This document shows, in pieces, positions 35,806 through 44,183 of a DNA stretch of 64,000 nt (its first letter is position 1; each line of letters begins with the position of its first letter). This stretch comes from CAVQSS01 sp963746605 (GTDB taxonomy: Bacteria > Desulfobacterota > RBG-13-43-22): the NCBI GenBank assembly GCA_963746605.1, contig CAVVCH010000061.1:186001-250000 (forward strand). The letters are read 5' to 3'. Below the pieces are notes generated by a model. It saw nothing but the letters and a program-made list of their open reading frames with translations. It was not told the DNA's origin and did not search any database. The translations under genes were made by a program, and so were the position numbers.

Positions 35806-35918
35806 GGGGAGTAAGAAGAAAGAGGGAAGATGGAAGAGGGAAGAAGGAAGCAAAAGAAAGAAATGGGAGAGGGAAGCAGCGAGAGAAGGGAGAAGAGAGA
35901 GGAGAGAAGAAAGAGACT
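35804..35918 (+). repeat. Purine-only tract after tldE
   Basis: About 110 bases of almost pure A and G (GAAGAAAGAGGGAAGATGG and related units) lie between tldE and the methyltransferase gene. It resembles the tract after lepA at 27932-27993. No gene is recognisable in it. Confidence 0.55.
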
Positions 35919-35960
35919 CTAGTAGCACAAGGATGATTGAGGAGAGGGGACGAGATTTGC

Positions 35961-36575
35961 ATGGGCAACATGATTGAGGATCTGGAAGGTTATTTTCGGG
36001 ACCGGGTGCCGAGTCGGGATGAGTTGCTGCTGGGTCTGGAACAGGAGGCCCGGGAGGAAGGCATCCCGATCGTGGGGCCGGTGGTGGGACATCTGCTTTA
36101 TCTGCTGGTCCGCGCCAACCGGTCTCGGAGCGTGTTGGAACTGGGCACTGCCAGCGGGTATTCGGCCATTTTTCTCGGCCGGGCCTGCCGGGAAAATGGC
36201 GGACGGCTGGTCACCCTGGAATGGGACCCCGTAATGGCCGAGAGGGCGAAGGCCAACCTGCGGCGGGCCGAACTTTCCACACTAGCGGAAGTGCGGGTGG
36301 GCAGCGCCCTGGAGCTGATGGAGGCCATGGAAGGATCGTACGACTTGATTTTCATGGATCTGGACAAGGAATACTACCTGCCGGCCCTTTCTTCCTGCCG
36401 GCGTCTGCTCCTGCCGGGAGGGCTCTTGATCGTTGACAACGTGGGTTTCCAGGGAGCCGAACCTTTCAATAAGCAAATCTCCTCCGATCCGGACTGGCTG
36501 TCCATTCCCTTGTTGGCCTTTCTTCCCGGGCACTCCCCGGAGCAGGATGGGTTGATGATCGCCCTGCGCCGATAA
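35961..36575 (+). CDS. O-methyltransferase, class I SAM-dependent (family 3)
   Basis: This protein is related to catechol and caffeoyl-CoA O-methyltransferases; the acceptor is unknown. It has 204 residues from ATG 35961, with another ATG nine bases later also possible. Motif I is VLELGTASGYSAIFLG, the acidic SAM-ribose strand is LVTLEWD, and the metal-site strand is DLIFMDLDKEYY with VDNVGFQG. GAGGGGACGAG precedes the start. It stands alone between the purine tract and the sigma-54 activator gene. Confidence 0.85.
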   Translation: MGNMIEDLEGYFRDRVPSRDELLLGLEQEAREEGIPIVGPVVGHLLYLLVRANRSRSVLELGTASGYSAIFLGRACRENGGRLVTLEWDPVMAERAKANLRRAELSTLAEVRVGSALELMEAMEGSYDLIFMDLDKEYYLPALSSCRRLLLPGGLLIVDNVGFQGAEPFNKQISSDPDWLSIPLLAFLPGHSPEQDGLMIALRR

Positions 36576-36592
36576 AAGTTAATATTCCATCC

Positions 36593-38011
36593 ATGAAAAA
36601 AAACTTCAGCCGTTTAAAAAGTAAGAAGAGGGATTATCCGCTACCGGCGTCCGTGTTGTCCCCTATCATTCCGGGGGATGAAGGGAAAGGGGTGTGGGAG
36701 CAGGTACATAATCTTTCCGATATCCTCGACAGCCTGGGGGAGGGGATCATCGCCCACGATCTCCAGCGAAAAATCCTTTACTTCAACCGGGCCGCCGAGG
36801 CGGTCACCGGGTATCCCCGTGAGGAGGTGGTGGGCCGGGATTGTCACCAAGTCTTCGGAGTCCCATTTTGCGGGGAGCTTTGCCTTTTTTGCAGTCAGCA
36901 GATTCACCGGGATTTGGAAAAAAAGGAATATTCCCTGCAGATCCTGGATCGAAAGGGGACCAGCCACCGGCTGGAGATGACCGTGGTGGGCATGAAAGAC
37001 GGCGAAGGGCGGTTGATCGGGGTCCTGGCCTCCTTCCGGGATGTGACGGATCTCCTGGACAAACGCAACGCCCAATCACAGGCCAATAGTTTTGCCGGCC
37101 TGGTGGGTGCCCACCCCGGAATGCGAGAAATTTTTCAGTTGATCCGGGACCTGGCCCACAGCGAAGTGAGTGTCTGTATTACCGGGGAAACGGGAACCGG
37201 CAAGGAACTGGTGGCCACGGCCATTCACCGGGAAAGCTGGCGGGGGGACGGGCCTTTTATTCCCATTAACTGCGGGGCATTGCCGGAAGGGATCTTGGAA
37301 AGCGAGCTTTTCGGCCACGTGAAAGGGGCCTTTACCGGGGCGATTCATGATCGGAAGGGACGCTTCGAATTGGCCAATCAGGGGACACTGTTTCTGGACG
37401 AGGTGGCTGAACTTCCGGCCCGGCTGCAGGTGAAGCTGCTGCGCGTCCTGCAGGAAGGCTGCTTTGAACCGGTCGGCAGCGAGAAGACCATCCGGGTGGA
37501 TGTCCGGGTGATCAGCGCCACCAACCGGGATTTGAAGGAGATGGTCCAGCAGGGTACTTTCCGTCAGGATCTATTCTACCGCCTGAATGTTGTTCCGGTG
37601 CGGGTCCCCAGTTTGCGGGAAAGGGTGTCCGATATCCCCCTATTGGTCGACCACTTCCTGGCCCTATTTACCCTGCAAGGCAAAAAATCAATGCAGCTCC
37701 ATCCGGAGACCCAGCACCTGTTGCTGAATTATTCCTGGCCCGGCAATATCCGTGAACTGCATAACGCCCTGGAATATGCCCTGATCCGCAGCAGGGGCCA
37801 GGTGATCCTTCCCCAAGACCTGCCGCCCGAAGTGCAACAGATTAAAGAGGAAAAAATGACCGGAAAAGGGAGGCCGGGGGTATTGAATACCGGGAAGGTG
37901 CAAGAAGCCCTGAGCCGTTCCGGGGGCAACCGCAGCCTGGCGGCGCGGTACCTGGGCGTGGGCCGGGCCACCCTATACCGCTTTTTAAAAGACAATCTTG
38001 ATGTATCATGA
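36593..38011 (+). CDS. Sigma-54-dependent activator with PAS sensor domain
   Basis: This enhancer-binding protein has 472 residues: a PAS domain at about 40-155, an AAA+ domain at about 170-400, and a Fis-type HTH at the C terminus (GGNRSLAARYLGVGRATLYR). The Walker A motif GETGTGKE is at 198-205 and the sigma-54 contact loop GAFTGA at 245-250. The PAS region has four cysteines, C84, C93, C97 and C100, a possible iron-sulfur or metal site. There is no phosphoacceptor receiver domain. A 16-bp palindrome overlaps its stop codon, and cydAB with a -24/-12 promoter follow, so it probably controls the cytochrome bd oxidase. Confidence 0.9.
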   Translation: MKKNFSRLKSKKRDYPLPASVLSPIIPGDEGKGVWEQVHNLSDILDSLGEGIIAHDLQRKILYFNRAAEAVTGYPREEVVGRDCHQVFGVPFCGELCLFCSQQIHRDLEKKEYSLQILDRKGTSHRLEMTVVGMKDGEGRLIGVLASFRDVTDLLDKRNAQSQANSFAGLVGAHPGMREIFQLIRDLAHSEVSVCITGETGTGKELVATAIHRESWRGDGPFIPINCGALPEGILESELFGHVKGAFTGAIHDRKGRFELANQGTLFLDEVAELPARLQVKLLRVLQEGCFEPVGSEKTIRVDVRVISATNRDLKEMVQQGTFRQDLFYRLNVVPVRVPSLRERVSDIPLLVDHFLALFTLQGKKSMQLHPETQHLLLNYSWPGNIRELHNALEYALIRSRGQVILPQDLPPEVQQIKEEKMTGKGRPGVLNTGKVQEALSRSGGNRSLAARYLGVGRATLYRFLKDNLDVS

Positions 38012-38025
38012 GACAAATTTGTCTC
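38010..38025. promoter_or_regulatory. Perfect 16-bp palindrome, candidate activator-binding site
   Basis: GAGACAAATTTGTCTC is a perfect palindrome overlapping the stop of the activator gene. A related GAGACAATGTCT follows at 38037-38048, and half-sites GAGACA (38125-38130) and AGACAAAT (38191-38198) lie nearer cydA. The palindrome is about 185 bp upstream of the -24 element, a typical enhancer distance for sigma-54 activators. Confidence 0.65.
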
Positions 38026-38209
38026 GAAATAATATTGAGACAATGTCTGATTAATAATATTTTTATGAAAACAATCAGTTGAATGGAAAGGAGATGCCAG
38101 CCGATCGAGAGTCTGCCATGAAGTGAGACAAATCCGCGCCTTTCCCCTGCCAGAGACTATCTTGTGCAATAAATTGATTTTATTTGATAAAGACAAATTA
38201 GATCGAGTT

Positions 38210-38225
38210 TGGAACGGCACTTGCA
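38210..38225 (+). promoter_or_regulatory. Sigma-54 (-24/-12) promoter of cydAB
   Basis: TGGAAC, five bases, then TTGCA at 38210-38225 matches the consensus TGGCAC-N5-TTGCA except for one base, with the essential GG and GC doublets correctly spaced. Transcription would begin near 38237, about 45 bp before the cydA start. Confidence 0.7.
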
Positions 38226-38281
38226 CTGGTCATATCGAAAGACCGGGGTATCCGGCTTCACCATTGAAGGGGGGTATTTTT

Positions 38282-39592
38282 ATGGATGCCGTTTTTTTGT
38301 CCCGATTGCAGTTTGCCGCAGCCACCTTCTTCCACTTTTTATTCGTTCCGCTAACCTTAGGGCTTTCCATCCTCATCGCCATCCTGGAAACCCGGTATGC
38401 CCGAACCGGGGACAAGGAGCTTTACCGGGCGGCCAGGTTCTGGGGAAAAATCTTCCTGATCAACTTTGTCGTCGGCGTGGTAACCGGGATCACTCTTGAA
38501 TTTCAATTCGGCACCAACTGGTCCCGTTACTCGGCCTACGTGGGAGATATCTTCGGCTCCCTGCTGGCCATCGAGGCCTCGGTGGCCTTCTTCCTGGAGT
38601 CGACCTTTATCGGCGTCTGGATCTATGGCTGGAAACGGTTCAAACCCAAAACCCACGCGGTGGCCATCTGGCTGGTAGCCGGCGCCTCCAATGTGTCCGC
38701 GTTCTGGATCCTGATCGCCAACGCCTGGATGCAGCACCCGGTGGGGTACGCCATCCGCAACGGCCGGGCCGAATTGACCGATTTCATGGCCGTGGTTACC
38801 CAGCCCTTTGCCTGGCATACCATTGTTCACACCCTGTCCGGCGCCTACATCCTGACGGCCTTTTTCATGATGGGGATCAGCGCCTGGTTCCTGTTGCGTA
38901 AAAAAGAAGTTTCCCTGTTCACCCGGTCTTTCAAGCTCGGCCTGACCTTCGGCTTGATCTTCAGTCTGGTGGCGGTTTTCCACGGCCATTATAACGCCGG
39001 GGAAGTGGCGGTCTCCCAGCCGACCAAGCTGGCGGCCATGGAATCCCTTTGGGAAACGCAGAAAAACGCCCCGATTTACCTGCTGGCCATACCGGATCCG
39101 GATAACGAGCGGAATGCCGTGGAAATCGGCCCCATTCCGGGAATGCTCAGTCTGCTGGCTTTCCATTCTTCCTCGGCCGAGGTAAAGGGGCTGAAGGCCT
39201 GGCCCAAGGAGGAACGTCCGCCGGTCCTGCTGGTCTTTTCGGCCTTCAAGATCATGGTGGGCTTGGGAGCGCTCTTCGTACTGCTGATGATCATCGGCTG
39301 GTTCCTCCGCAACCGATTGGTGGAAGCTCCCTGGTATTTAAAGATCATGCTCTACGCCATCCCGCTGCCGTATATCGCGATTCAGGCGGGATGGGCCGTC
39401 ACGGAAGTAGGCCGTCAACCCTGGATCGTTTACGGGGTCATGAAGACGGCCCAGGCGGCTTCGCCGGTGGCCGCTTCCCAGGTAGGGATAACCCTGGCGG
39501 CCTTCATAGCGGTTTACGGTATTATCGCCTTGTTTTATCTCTACTTGCTGCGCCGGACCGTGACCAACGGGCCGGAACCGGCACGTTCTTAA
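38282..39592 (+). CDS. cydA: Cytochrome bd ubiquinol/menaquinol oxidase subunit I
   Basis: This heme-bearing subunit of the high-affinity terminal oxidase reduces oxygen to water without pumping protons. It has 436 residues from ATG 38282 behind AAGGGGGG; a longer frame to 38123 runs through the control region and is rejected. The heme ligands are H18 (FHFLF), H179 (AWHTIVH) and M387 (YGVMKT). The Q-loop is of the short type, and GWAVTEVGRQPW is the conserved quinol-site string. About nine membrane helices are visible. Its role is probably oxygen scavenging under low oxygen. Confidence 0.95.
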   Translation: MDAVFLSRLQFAAATFFHFLFVPLTLGLSILIAILETRYARTGDKELYRAARFWGKIFLINFVVGVVTGITLEFQFGTNWSRYSAYVGDIFGSLLAIEASVAFFLESTFIGVWIYGWKRFKPKTHAVAIWLVAGASNVSAFWILIANAWMQHPVGYAIRNGRAELTDFMAVVTQPFAWHTIVHTLSGAYILTAFFMMGISAWFLLRKKEVSLFTRSFKLGLTFGLIFSLVAVFHGHYNAGEVAVSQPTKLAAMESLWETQKNAPIYLLAIPDPDNERNAVEIGPIPGMLSLLAFHSSSAEVKGLKAWPKEERPPVLLVFSAFKIMVGLGALFVLLMIIGWFLRNRLVEAPWYLKIMLYAIPLPYIAIQAGWAVTEVGRQPWIVYGVMKTAQAASPVAASQVGITLAAFIAVYGIIALFYLYLLRRTVTNGPEPARS

Positions 39593-39611
39593 AGGGAAGG
39601 AGGGGATATTT

Positions 39612-40635
39612 ATGTTAGCGACTATCTGGTTTTTACTCTGGGGAGTGCTGTGGGCGGTCTATTTTATCCTCGACGGGTTTGATCTGGGGTTGGGTGCCCT
39701 GAGCCCTTTCCTGGCTCGAAATGAAACGGAAAAAAAGGCCGTCTATCACGCCTTGGGGCCGGTGTGGAACGGCAACGAGGTCTGGCTGATCACCGCCGGC
39801 GGGGTTACCTTCGCCGCTTTTCCGACCACCTATGCCGTCATGTTTTCTTCTCTCTATTCCGCCCTGATGCTGGTCCTTTTCGCCCTGATCGTTCGGGGGG
39901 TCTCCGTGGAGTTCCGGGGCCTGGTGGAGTCTCCCGGCTGGCGGCGGTTCTGGGACTGGGGCTTTTTTATCGGCAGCTTTCTACCGGCCCTGCTTTTCGG
40001 GGTAGCCTTCGCCAACATCTTTATGGGCCTCCCGCTCAACGCCGAGGGGATCAACCAGGGCGGGCTGTTCGATCTGTTAAACCCCTACGGTCTACTGGGT
40101 GGGCTGCTTTTCTTGTCCCTCTTTCTGCAGCACGGCGCCCTCTGGCTGGCCCTCCGAACCGAAGGGGACCTGTCCCGAAGGGCGGGCGGGCTGGCCACCG
40201 GTCTCTGGATCCCGGTCCTGGTCCTGGCCGTATTGTTCCTGGCGGCCACCTACGGCTATACCGGGCTCTGGAACAATTACTTTCAATAACCCGGTTCTAT
40301 TGGTCCTGCCGGCCCTGGCCGTGGTTTGCCTGCTGCTGACCCGGGTCAAGATGGCCGCAAAATCCTGGGGCGGGGCCTGGATCTTTTCAGCCGGAACCAT
40401 TGCCCTGGCCACCTTATTCGGGGTCATCGGACTGTATCCCAACCTGATCCCTTCCAGTCTGAATTCGGCCTGGTCCCTGACCGTCAGCAACTCCGCTTCC
40501 TCGGCCTTGACCCTGAAAATCATGCTCGGGGTGGCCCTGGTTTTTGTCCCCATCGTAATTATTTACCAGTCCCTGGTGTATCGGGCCTTTTTCTATAAGA
40601 TTACCGATGAACAACTGGAGGAAGAGGGGTACTAA
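39612..40635 (+). pseudogene. cydB: Cytochrome bd oxidase subunit II, frameshifted
   Basis: This is the second membrane subunit of the bd oxidase. The first frame (MLATIWFLLWGVLWAVYFILD, shortened) runs 225 residues to a TAA at 40289. The second resumes with NNPVLLVLPALAVVC and contains WSLTVSNSASSALTLKIML before ending QLEEEGY. One extra T in 40281-40283 explains the break: without it the protein reads WNNYFNNPVLL and is about 340 residues, the usual size. The start lies 19 bp after cydA behind AGGAGGGG. A truncated subunit would leave the oxidase inactive unless the shift is a sequence error. Confidence 0.88.
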
Positions 40636-40657
40636 TTCCTTGGTATGTAAGTGAGCG

Positions 40658-40790
40658 AAACGGTTAATAATTAACAATTAATTATTGATTATTAATGATT
40701 AAGTTTTTTGTAGGGGCGGGTTTTATACCCGCCCGCCTGAGCCGGCTTGGGTCGACCAAGCTGCGGGTGGGGATGAACCCCACCCCTACA
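40658..40790. repeat. AT-rich hairpin and GTAGGGG inverted repeat after cydB
   Basis: TTAATAAT at about 40663 and ATTATTAA some 20 bases on can pair, followed by a T-run at 40704-40709. Next, TGTAGGGGCGGG at 40709-40720 faces CCCACCCCTACA ending at 40790, with a smaller GCGGGTTTTATACCCGC hairpin inside. Elements with the same GTAGGGG/CCCCTAC ends occur at 56924-57043 and 62194-62316. It may terminate cydAB. Confidence 0.6.
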
Positions 40791-40906
40791 TTCCAAAACC
40801 AACTCGGAAACGTTATGGCGCAGGCACGCCAGTCGGGGTCAAGGCCGACAGGCCTCCGCCCTAAAGATTTTGCTTAAGAAAAAAAATAAAAGAAAAGGAG
40901 CAAGCC

Positions 40907-41329
40907 ATGAGTGAATTAGTCATTGAAAACCTGGTGGGGGTGACCAAAGATACCCCGGTGGAAAAGGATGTGATGGACAATTTTCGCGGCGAGACCGCCG
41001 AAGTGGGTCTCTATCTGGCTATGGCCCGCGCGGCCGAACGGGAAGGATTTCCGGAAGTGTCCCGATCGTTGAAAGACATTGCCTGGGACGAGGCCAACCA
41101 TGCCGCCCAGTTCGCCGAGTTGAACGGACTGGTCAGCACCAGCACCAAGGAAAATATGGAGCGGATGCTGAAAGGTGAACGGATGGCCAACAAGGGCAAG
41201 CGGGAAGCCGCCCTGCGCTCCAAGGAATGCAACTGCGACCCGGCCCACGACTTTTTCGATGAATCCGCCCGGGACGAAGGGCGCCACGCCCGGGCTCTGG
41301 AAGGCCTGCTGAAACGATACTTCTCCTAA
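40907..41329 (+). CDS. Rubrerythrin-like diiron protein without rubredoxin domain
   Basis: This ferritin-like four-helix protein is probably a peroxidase-type oxidative-stress enzyme. It has 140 residues. Diiron ligands appear as E29, E62-x2-H65 and E119 or E124 with H127, in GETAE, DEANH and DEGRH. Unlike classical rubrerythrin it lacks the C-terminal rubredoxin knuckles, although a lone CNC occurs at 108-110. AAAAGGAGCAAGCC precedes the ATG. It sits behind the bd oxidase genes, which fits an oxygen-defence neighbourhood. Confidence 0.85.
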   Translation: MSELVIENLVGVTKDTPVEKDVMDNFRGETAEVGLYLAMARAAEREGFPEVSRSLKDIAWDEANHAAQFAELNGLVSTSTKENMERMLKGERMANKGKREAALRSKECNCDPAHDFFDESARDEGRHARALEGLLKRYFS

Positions 41330-41394
41330 ACCTCTCCTCCCTCTTCCCGGCCGGCAGCCGATGTATTTCAATCTCCTGTCGGCCGGACCTTTTT

Positions 41395-41496
41395 TCAAAT
41401 CCCATCGCGCGGTTCCAGCCAAGGTCCAGAACAGAGGCTGACGCCCGGTAACCGAGGCCAATCGGCAATTAGAACACCGGTATCAATAAATACCTT
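41395..41496 (-). pseudogene. VapC (PIN) toxin remnant, N-terminal stub
   Basis: Reading on from the AbrB stop, in an overlapping frame, gives KVFIDTGVLIAD, the first strand of a PIN-domain toxin with its first catalytic aspartate, then unrelated residues to a TGA after 34 codons. No start codon is evident. The position behind an AbrB antitoxin is where the toxin would normally be, so the partner seems to have been lost. Confidence 0.5.
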
Positions 41497-41782
41497 ATTC
41501 CCGGGGAAGTGCCTCTGGGGCATATCGTTCTCGCTGAGTTCTTAGATCAGCAATCAAATCTTCCAGGGATAACCGTTCTTTTTTCAACTCTTTTTCCATC
41601 TCCCTGGCCAGAGAAGCCCGTTCCAGGCGTCTGGGGGTCATAATCAATACCTTTCCCACCCGTAAAACATTCAGACCTGTTGCTTCATCAATCTTCAAGG
41701 CTTCTCGCAGCTCTTGTGGTATGGTAATTTGTCCTCTCGACCGCATTCGGATGAGCTTAGGCAAGGTTCCATATCCTTCCAT
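41495..41782 (-). CDS. AbrB/SpoVT-type antitoxin, orphan
   Basis: This DNA-binding swapped-hairpin protein has 95 residues. The N-terminal domain reads MRSRGQITIPQELREALKI and GLNVLRVGKVLIMTP, and the C-terminal half is charged and would wrap a toxin. AGGAGGAAT precedes the ATG. Its toxin gene survives only as a stub (41395-41496). The inverted repeat at 41799-41821 just upstream is a likely operator. It may still bind DNA, or be a relic. Confidence 0.8.
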   Translation of the reverse strand: MEGYGTLPKLIRMRSRGQITIPQELREALKIDEATGLNVLRVGKVLIMTPRRLERASLAREMEKELKKERLSLEDLIADLRTQRERYAPEALPRE

Positions 41783-41798
41783 TTACTATTCCTCCTAT

Positions 41799-41821
41799 TC
41801 AGATAGTCAGAATATATCTGA
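41799..41821. promoter_or_regulatory. Inverted repeat upstream of AbrB gene, candidate operator
   Basis: TCAGATA at 41799-41805 and TATCTGA at 41815-41821 are perfect inverted arms around nine bases, 17 bp upstream of the antitoxin start. AbrB-type antitoxins usually bind such sites to repress themselves. The repeat was found by eye. Confidence 0.5.
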
Positions 41822-41965
41822 TTTCTATATTTTTCTCAAGAGGAACGTAGATTATCCCAAGAAAACCCTTGAGGAAGGACAAAATATCCTTAATAATCAC
41901 AACTCGGATTGGCCCTTTATCGGGTAGGAGGGGTCTTCCAGATTGAATAGAATTTCTAAAAATAA

Positions 41966-43210
41966 ATGAAGATGTTAGAAGAATCTGAAAAACTTGCCGA
42001 AAGAAAAAAATCGGAGGAGACCCCCTGGGGAAAGGTCTTTTTGCTGGTGGGGGCCGGGGTGGTCGCCTCGTTCCAGATCGGCAAGGTGCCGCCGGTTCTG
42101 CCGGGGATCCGGGCCGACCTGCAGATGAGCCTGTTTCTGGTCAGTTGGGTCCTATCCATTTTCAACCTCACCGGGCTGTTCCTCGGCCCGGTGGCCGGGG
42201 CCCTGGCCGATCGTCTGGGACACCGTCGGCTGCTGTTGTGGGGGTTGGTGATCCAGGCGGGGGGCAGCTTTGTCGGCGCCCTGGCGGGAAGTCCGGCCCT
42301 GCTGCTGGGGACCCGTGTCCTGGAGGGACTCGGGTTTTTGATCATCGCTACCGCGGCCCCGGCCTTGATTTTTAAGATCGTTCGGCCGGATCAGATCCGG
42401 CTGGCCCTGGGGATCTGGAGCGCGTTCGTGCCCATCGGGATGACCCTGGTCATGGTAGGGGCCCCACTATTCCTGGGGCTCTCCGGCTGGCGGGGGCTCT
42501 GGCGGGCCAACGCCCTGATCCTTCTGGGATACGCCCTGGTGCTGTCGATACGGACGCGGGGCTTGAGCCGGACCGCCGGAGGTCCCAAGGCCGGCTGGCG
42601 ACTCATCCTGGAGGACGTCCTGAAGACGGCCTCGGCCCCCGGACCGATTGTACTGGCCCTGATATTTTCCACCTATGCCCTGGAGTGGGTAACGGTCATG
42701 GGCTTTTTCCCCACCCTGCTGATGGAGAATCGCGGGTTCCAGGCCGGTTCCTCTTCCCTCCTGACGGCGATCATGGTGGCGGTGAATATCCCGGGCAATT
42801 TTATGGGGGGCTGGCTCCTGCAACGCGGATGGCGACGGTGGCGGATCATCGCCTTTTCCAGTTTGGTCATGGCGGCGGGCAGCCTGGTTATTTTTAATCC
42901 CGAATTCCCTTTCGCACTCCAGTACCTGTTCTGTCTGATCTTCAGCGGGTTGGGAGGCATGATCCCCGCCGCGGTCTTCGGCGGCGCCCCGGTCTTTGCC
43001 CCCAACCCTAAGCTGGTGGCCACCACCAACGGTCTGATCGTTCAGGGTTCCCAGTTTGGTCAGGTTGTCGGACCGCCGCTGCTGGCCTGGACGGTGTCCG
43101 CCACCGGCACCTGGCAGGCCGCCCCCTGGCTGCTGGTCACTTCGGCTTTTCTGGGGACCGCCCTTTCCCTGGTCCTGGGCGTTTTAGAAAAGAAATCCCG
43201 TCCCGCCTGA
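41966..43210 (+). CDS. Major facilitator superfamily transporter
   Basis: This inner-membrane secondary transporter is 414 residues long with about twelve hydrophobic helices. The cytoplasmic loop after TM2 carries the MFS motif A form GALADRLGHRRLL. It resembles the CynX/NimT-type group in general layout, but the substrate cannot be told. The start is ATG 41966; the Shine-Dalgarno is weak. No co-directional partner genes suggest a pathway. Confidence 0.85.
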   Translation: MKMLEESEKLAERKKSEETPWGKVFLLVGAGVVASFQIGKVPPVLPGIRADLQMSLFLVSWVLSIFNLTGLFLGPVAGALADRLGHRRLLLWGLVIQAGGSFVGALAGSPALLLGTRVLEGLGFLIIATAAPALIFKIVRPDQIRLALGIWSAFVPIGMTLVMVGAPLFLGLSGWRGLWRANALILLGYALVLSIRTRGLSRTAGGPKAGWRLILEDVLKTASAPGPIVLALIFSTYALEWVTVMGFFPTLLMENRGFQAGSSSLLTAIMVAVNIPGNFMGGWLLQRGWRRWRIIAFSSLVMAAGSLVIFNPEFPFALQYLFCLIFSGLGGMIPAAVFGGAPVFAPNPKLVATTNGLIVQGSQFGQVVGPPLLAWTVSATGTWQAAPWLLVTSAFLGTALSLVLGVLEKKSRPA

Positions 43211-43246
43211 TTCCCTTTTTTGACCATTGACGATAATGACCATAGT

Positions 43247-43259
43247 ACCATGACATGGT
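43247..43259. promoter_or_regulatory. Short palindrome ahead of phd, candidate operator
   Basis: ACCATGACATGGT has 5-base arms ACCAT and ATGGT around GAC, 32 bp before the phd start. A TTGACG lies at 43227-43232. Phd-family antitoxins commonly repress through such palindromes, but this one is short. Confidence 0.35.
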
Positions 43260-43291
43260 TATTAGAGGGATCCATTTTAGGGAGGATCGCC

Positions 43292-43557
43292 ATGGAACAC
43301 ACAGTTTCCAAATCTAAATTTAAACCCCAGGCGTTGGAATACTTCCGTCAGGTGGAAGAAAGTGGGGAACCTCTGATTATTACGGATCGAGGGAAACCGG
43401 TACTCAAGGTCCTGCCTTATTCCCAACAACCTCTAAAAGGACTGGAGTCCCTGAGGAATTCAGTGTTAAATACAAAAAGCCATTTGAACCGGTTGGGGTG
43501 GAAGATTGGGAGCATCTCAAAGGAATATCCTGGACAGAAACCAAAACAAGATTATGA
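43292..43557 (+). pseudogene. Phd/YefM-type antitoxin, frameshifted
   Basis: This type II antitoxin of the prevent-host-death family starts at ATG 43292, 6 bp after GGAGG. It reads MEHTVSKSKFKPQALEYFRQ, then GEPLIITDRGKPVLKVLPY. At AAA 43468-43470 one base seems to be missing: with it restored the protein continues KYKKPFEPVGVEDWEHLKGIS and stops at 43557, as in relatives. Without it the frame runs on, by chance, into the BrnT gene and makes a 207-residue fusion (43220-43843). No toxin gene of its own is seen. Confidence 0.65.
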
Positions 43558-43570
43558 TATAATTGAAGCC

Positions 43571-43843
43571 ATGAAAATCGAGTGGGACTCCAGAAAGGCG
43601 CTGTTGAATCTTAAAAAGCATGGGGTCTCTTTCGAGGAAGCCGCAACCGCCCTGGGTGACCCCATGGCGGCAACGGGTGCTGATCCAGATCATTCAATCA
43701 CAGAGGATCGATTTGTCACCTTCGGTGTTTCAGAGAGAGGCAGACTTCTAGTGGTAGCCCACACGGATGAAGGGGAAACGATCCGGATCATAACTGCTCG
43801 CACGGCGAGCAGAGGAGAGCGAGAACTATATGAAGAAGGATAA
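43571..43843 (+). CDS. brnT: BrnT family toxin
   Basis: This RelE-fold ribonuclease is the toxin of BrnT-BrnA modules. It has 90 residues from ATG 43571 (MKIEWDSRKALLNLKKHGVSF), with FEEAATALGDP, the conserved RFVTFGVSERGRLLVVAHTD and the C-terminal IRIITARTASRGERELYEEG, shortened family strings. The last 14 bp overlap the start of the antitoxin gene, so the pair is coupled in the usual toxin-first order. The same frame is open through the upstream Phd gene because of a base loss there. Confidence 0.85.
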   Translation: MKIEWDSRKALLNLKKHGVSFEEAATALGDPMAATGADPDHSITEDRFVTFGVSERGRLLVVAHTDEGETIRIITARTASRGERELYEEG

Positions 43844-44096
43844 AGAAACCGTTAAAGACGAATTGCGTGCCGAGTACAAACGCTCCGACTTTCCTGAAGG
43901 TCTAGTACGGGGGAAGTACACCACAGGTATGCGAAAGTCATCGAATATAGTTGTTCTTAGACCCGAAGTCGCTCAGGCCTTCCCTAATGAAGACGCTGTG
44001 AACAACGCCCTGCTGTCGTTAATCGAACTCGCCCGGAAGTCCACTGGCCTATCAAAGCGTTCACCCAGATCGTCCAGAAAGGGAGCTCCCGGTTAG
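43830..44096 (+). CDS. brnA: BrnA family antitoxin
   Basis: This is the partner of BrnT and a likely repressor of the pair. It has 88 residues, with an N-terminal toxin-binding part (ELRAEYKRSDFPEGLVRGKY) and a ribbon-helix-helix-like C-terminal part (VVLRPEVAQAFPNEDAVNNALLSL). The start overlaps brnT by 14 bp. It is slightly shorter than many relatives and ends in a basic SKRSPRSSRKGAPG tail that may be a changed C terminus. Confidence 0.75.
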   Translation: MKKDKETVKDELRAEYKRSDFPEGLVRGKYTTGMRKSSNIVVLRPEVAQAFPNEDAVNNALLSLIELARKSTGLSKRSPRSSRKGAPG

Positions 44097-44183
44097 TTTT
44101 CCGTTGTCCCCGCCGGCTCGTGTCCTATCTGGCGCGTCATACTTCCTCGGCAAAAAAACCATCCTCAATGGTCGTTTTACGGA

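Noticed and set aside
38123..38281. N-terminal extension of CydA from GTG 38123
   Set aside because: It runs through the promoter and half-sites and does not match the family, which starts at MDAVFLSRLQFA.
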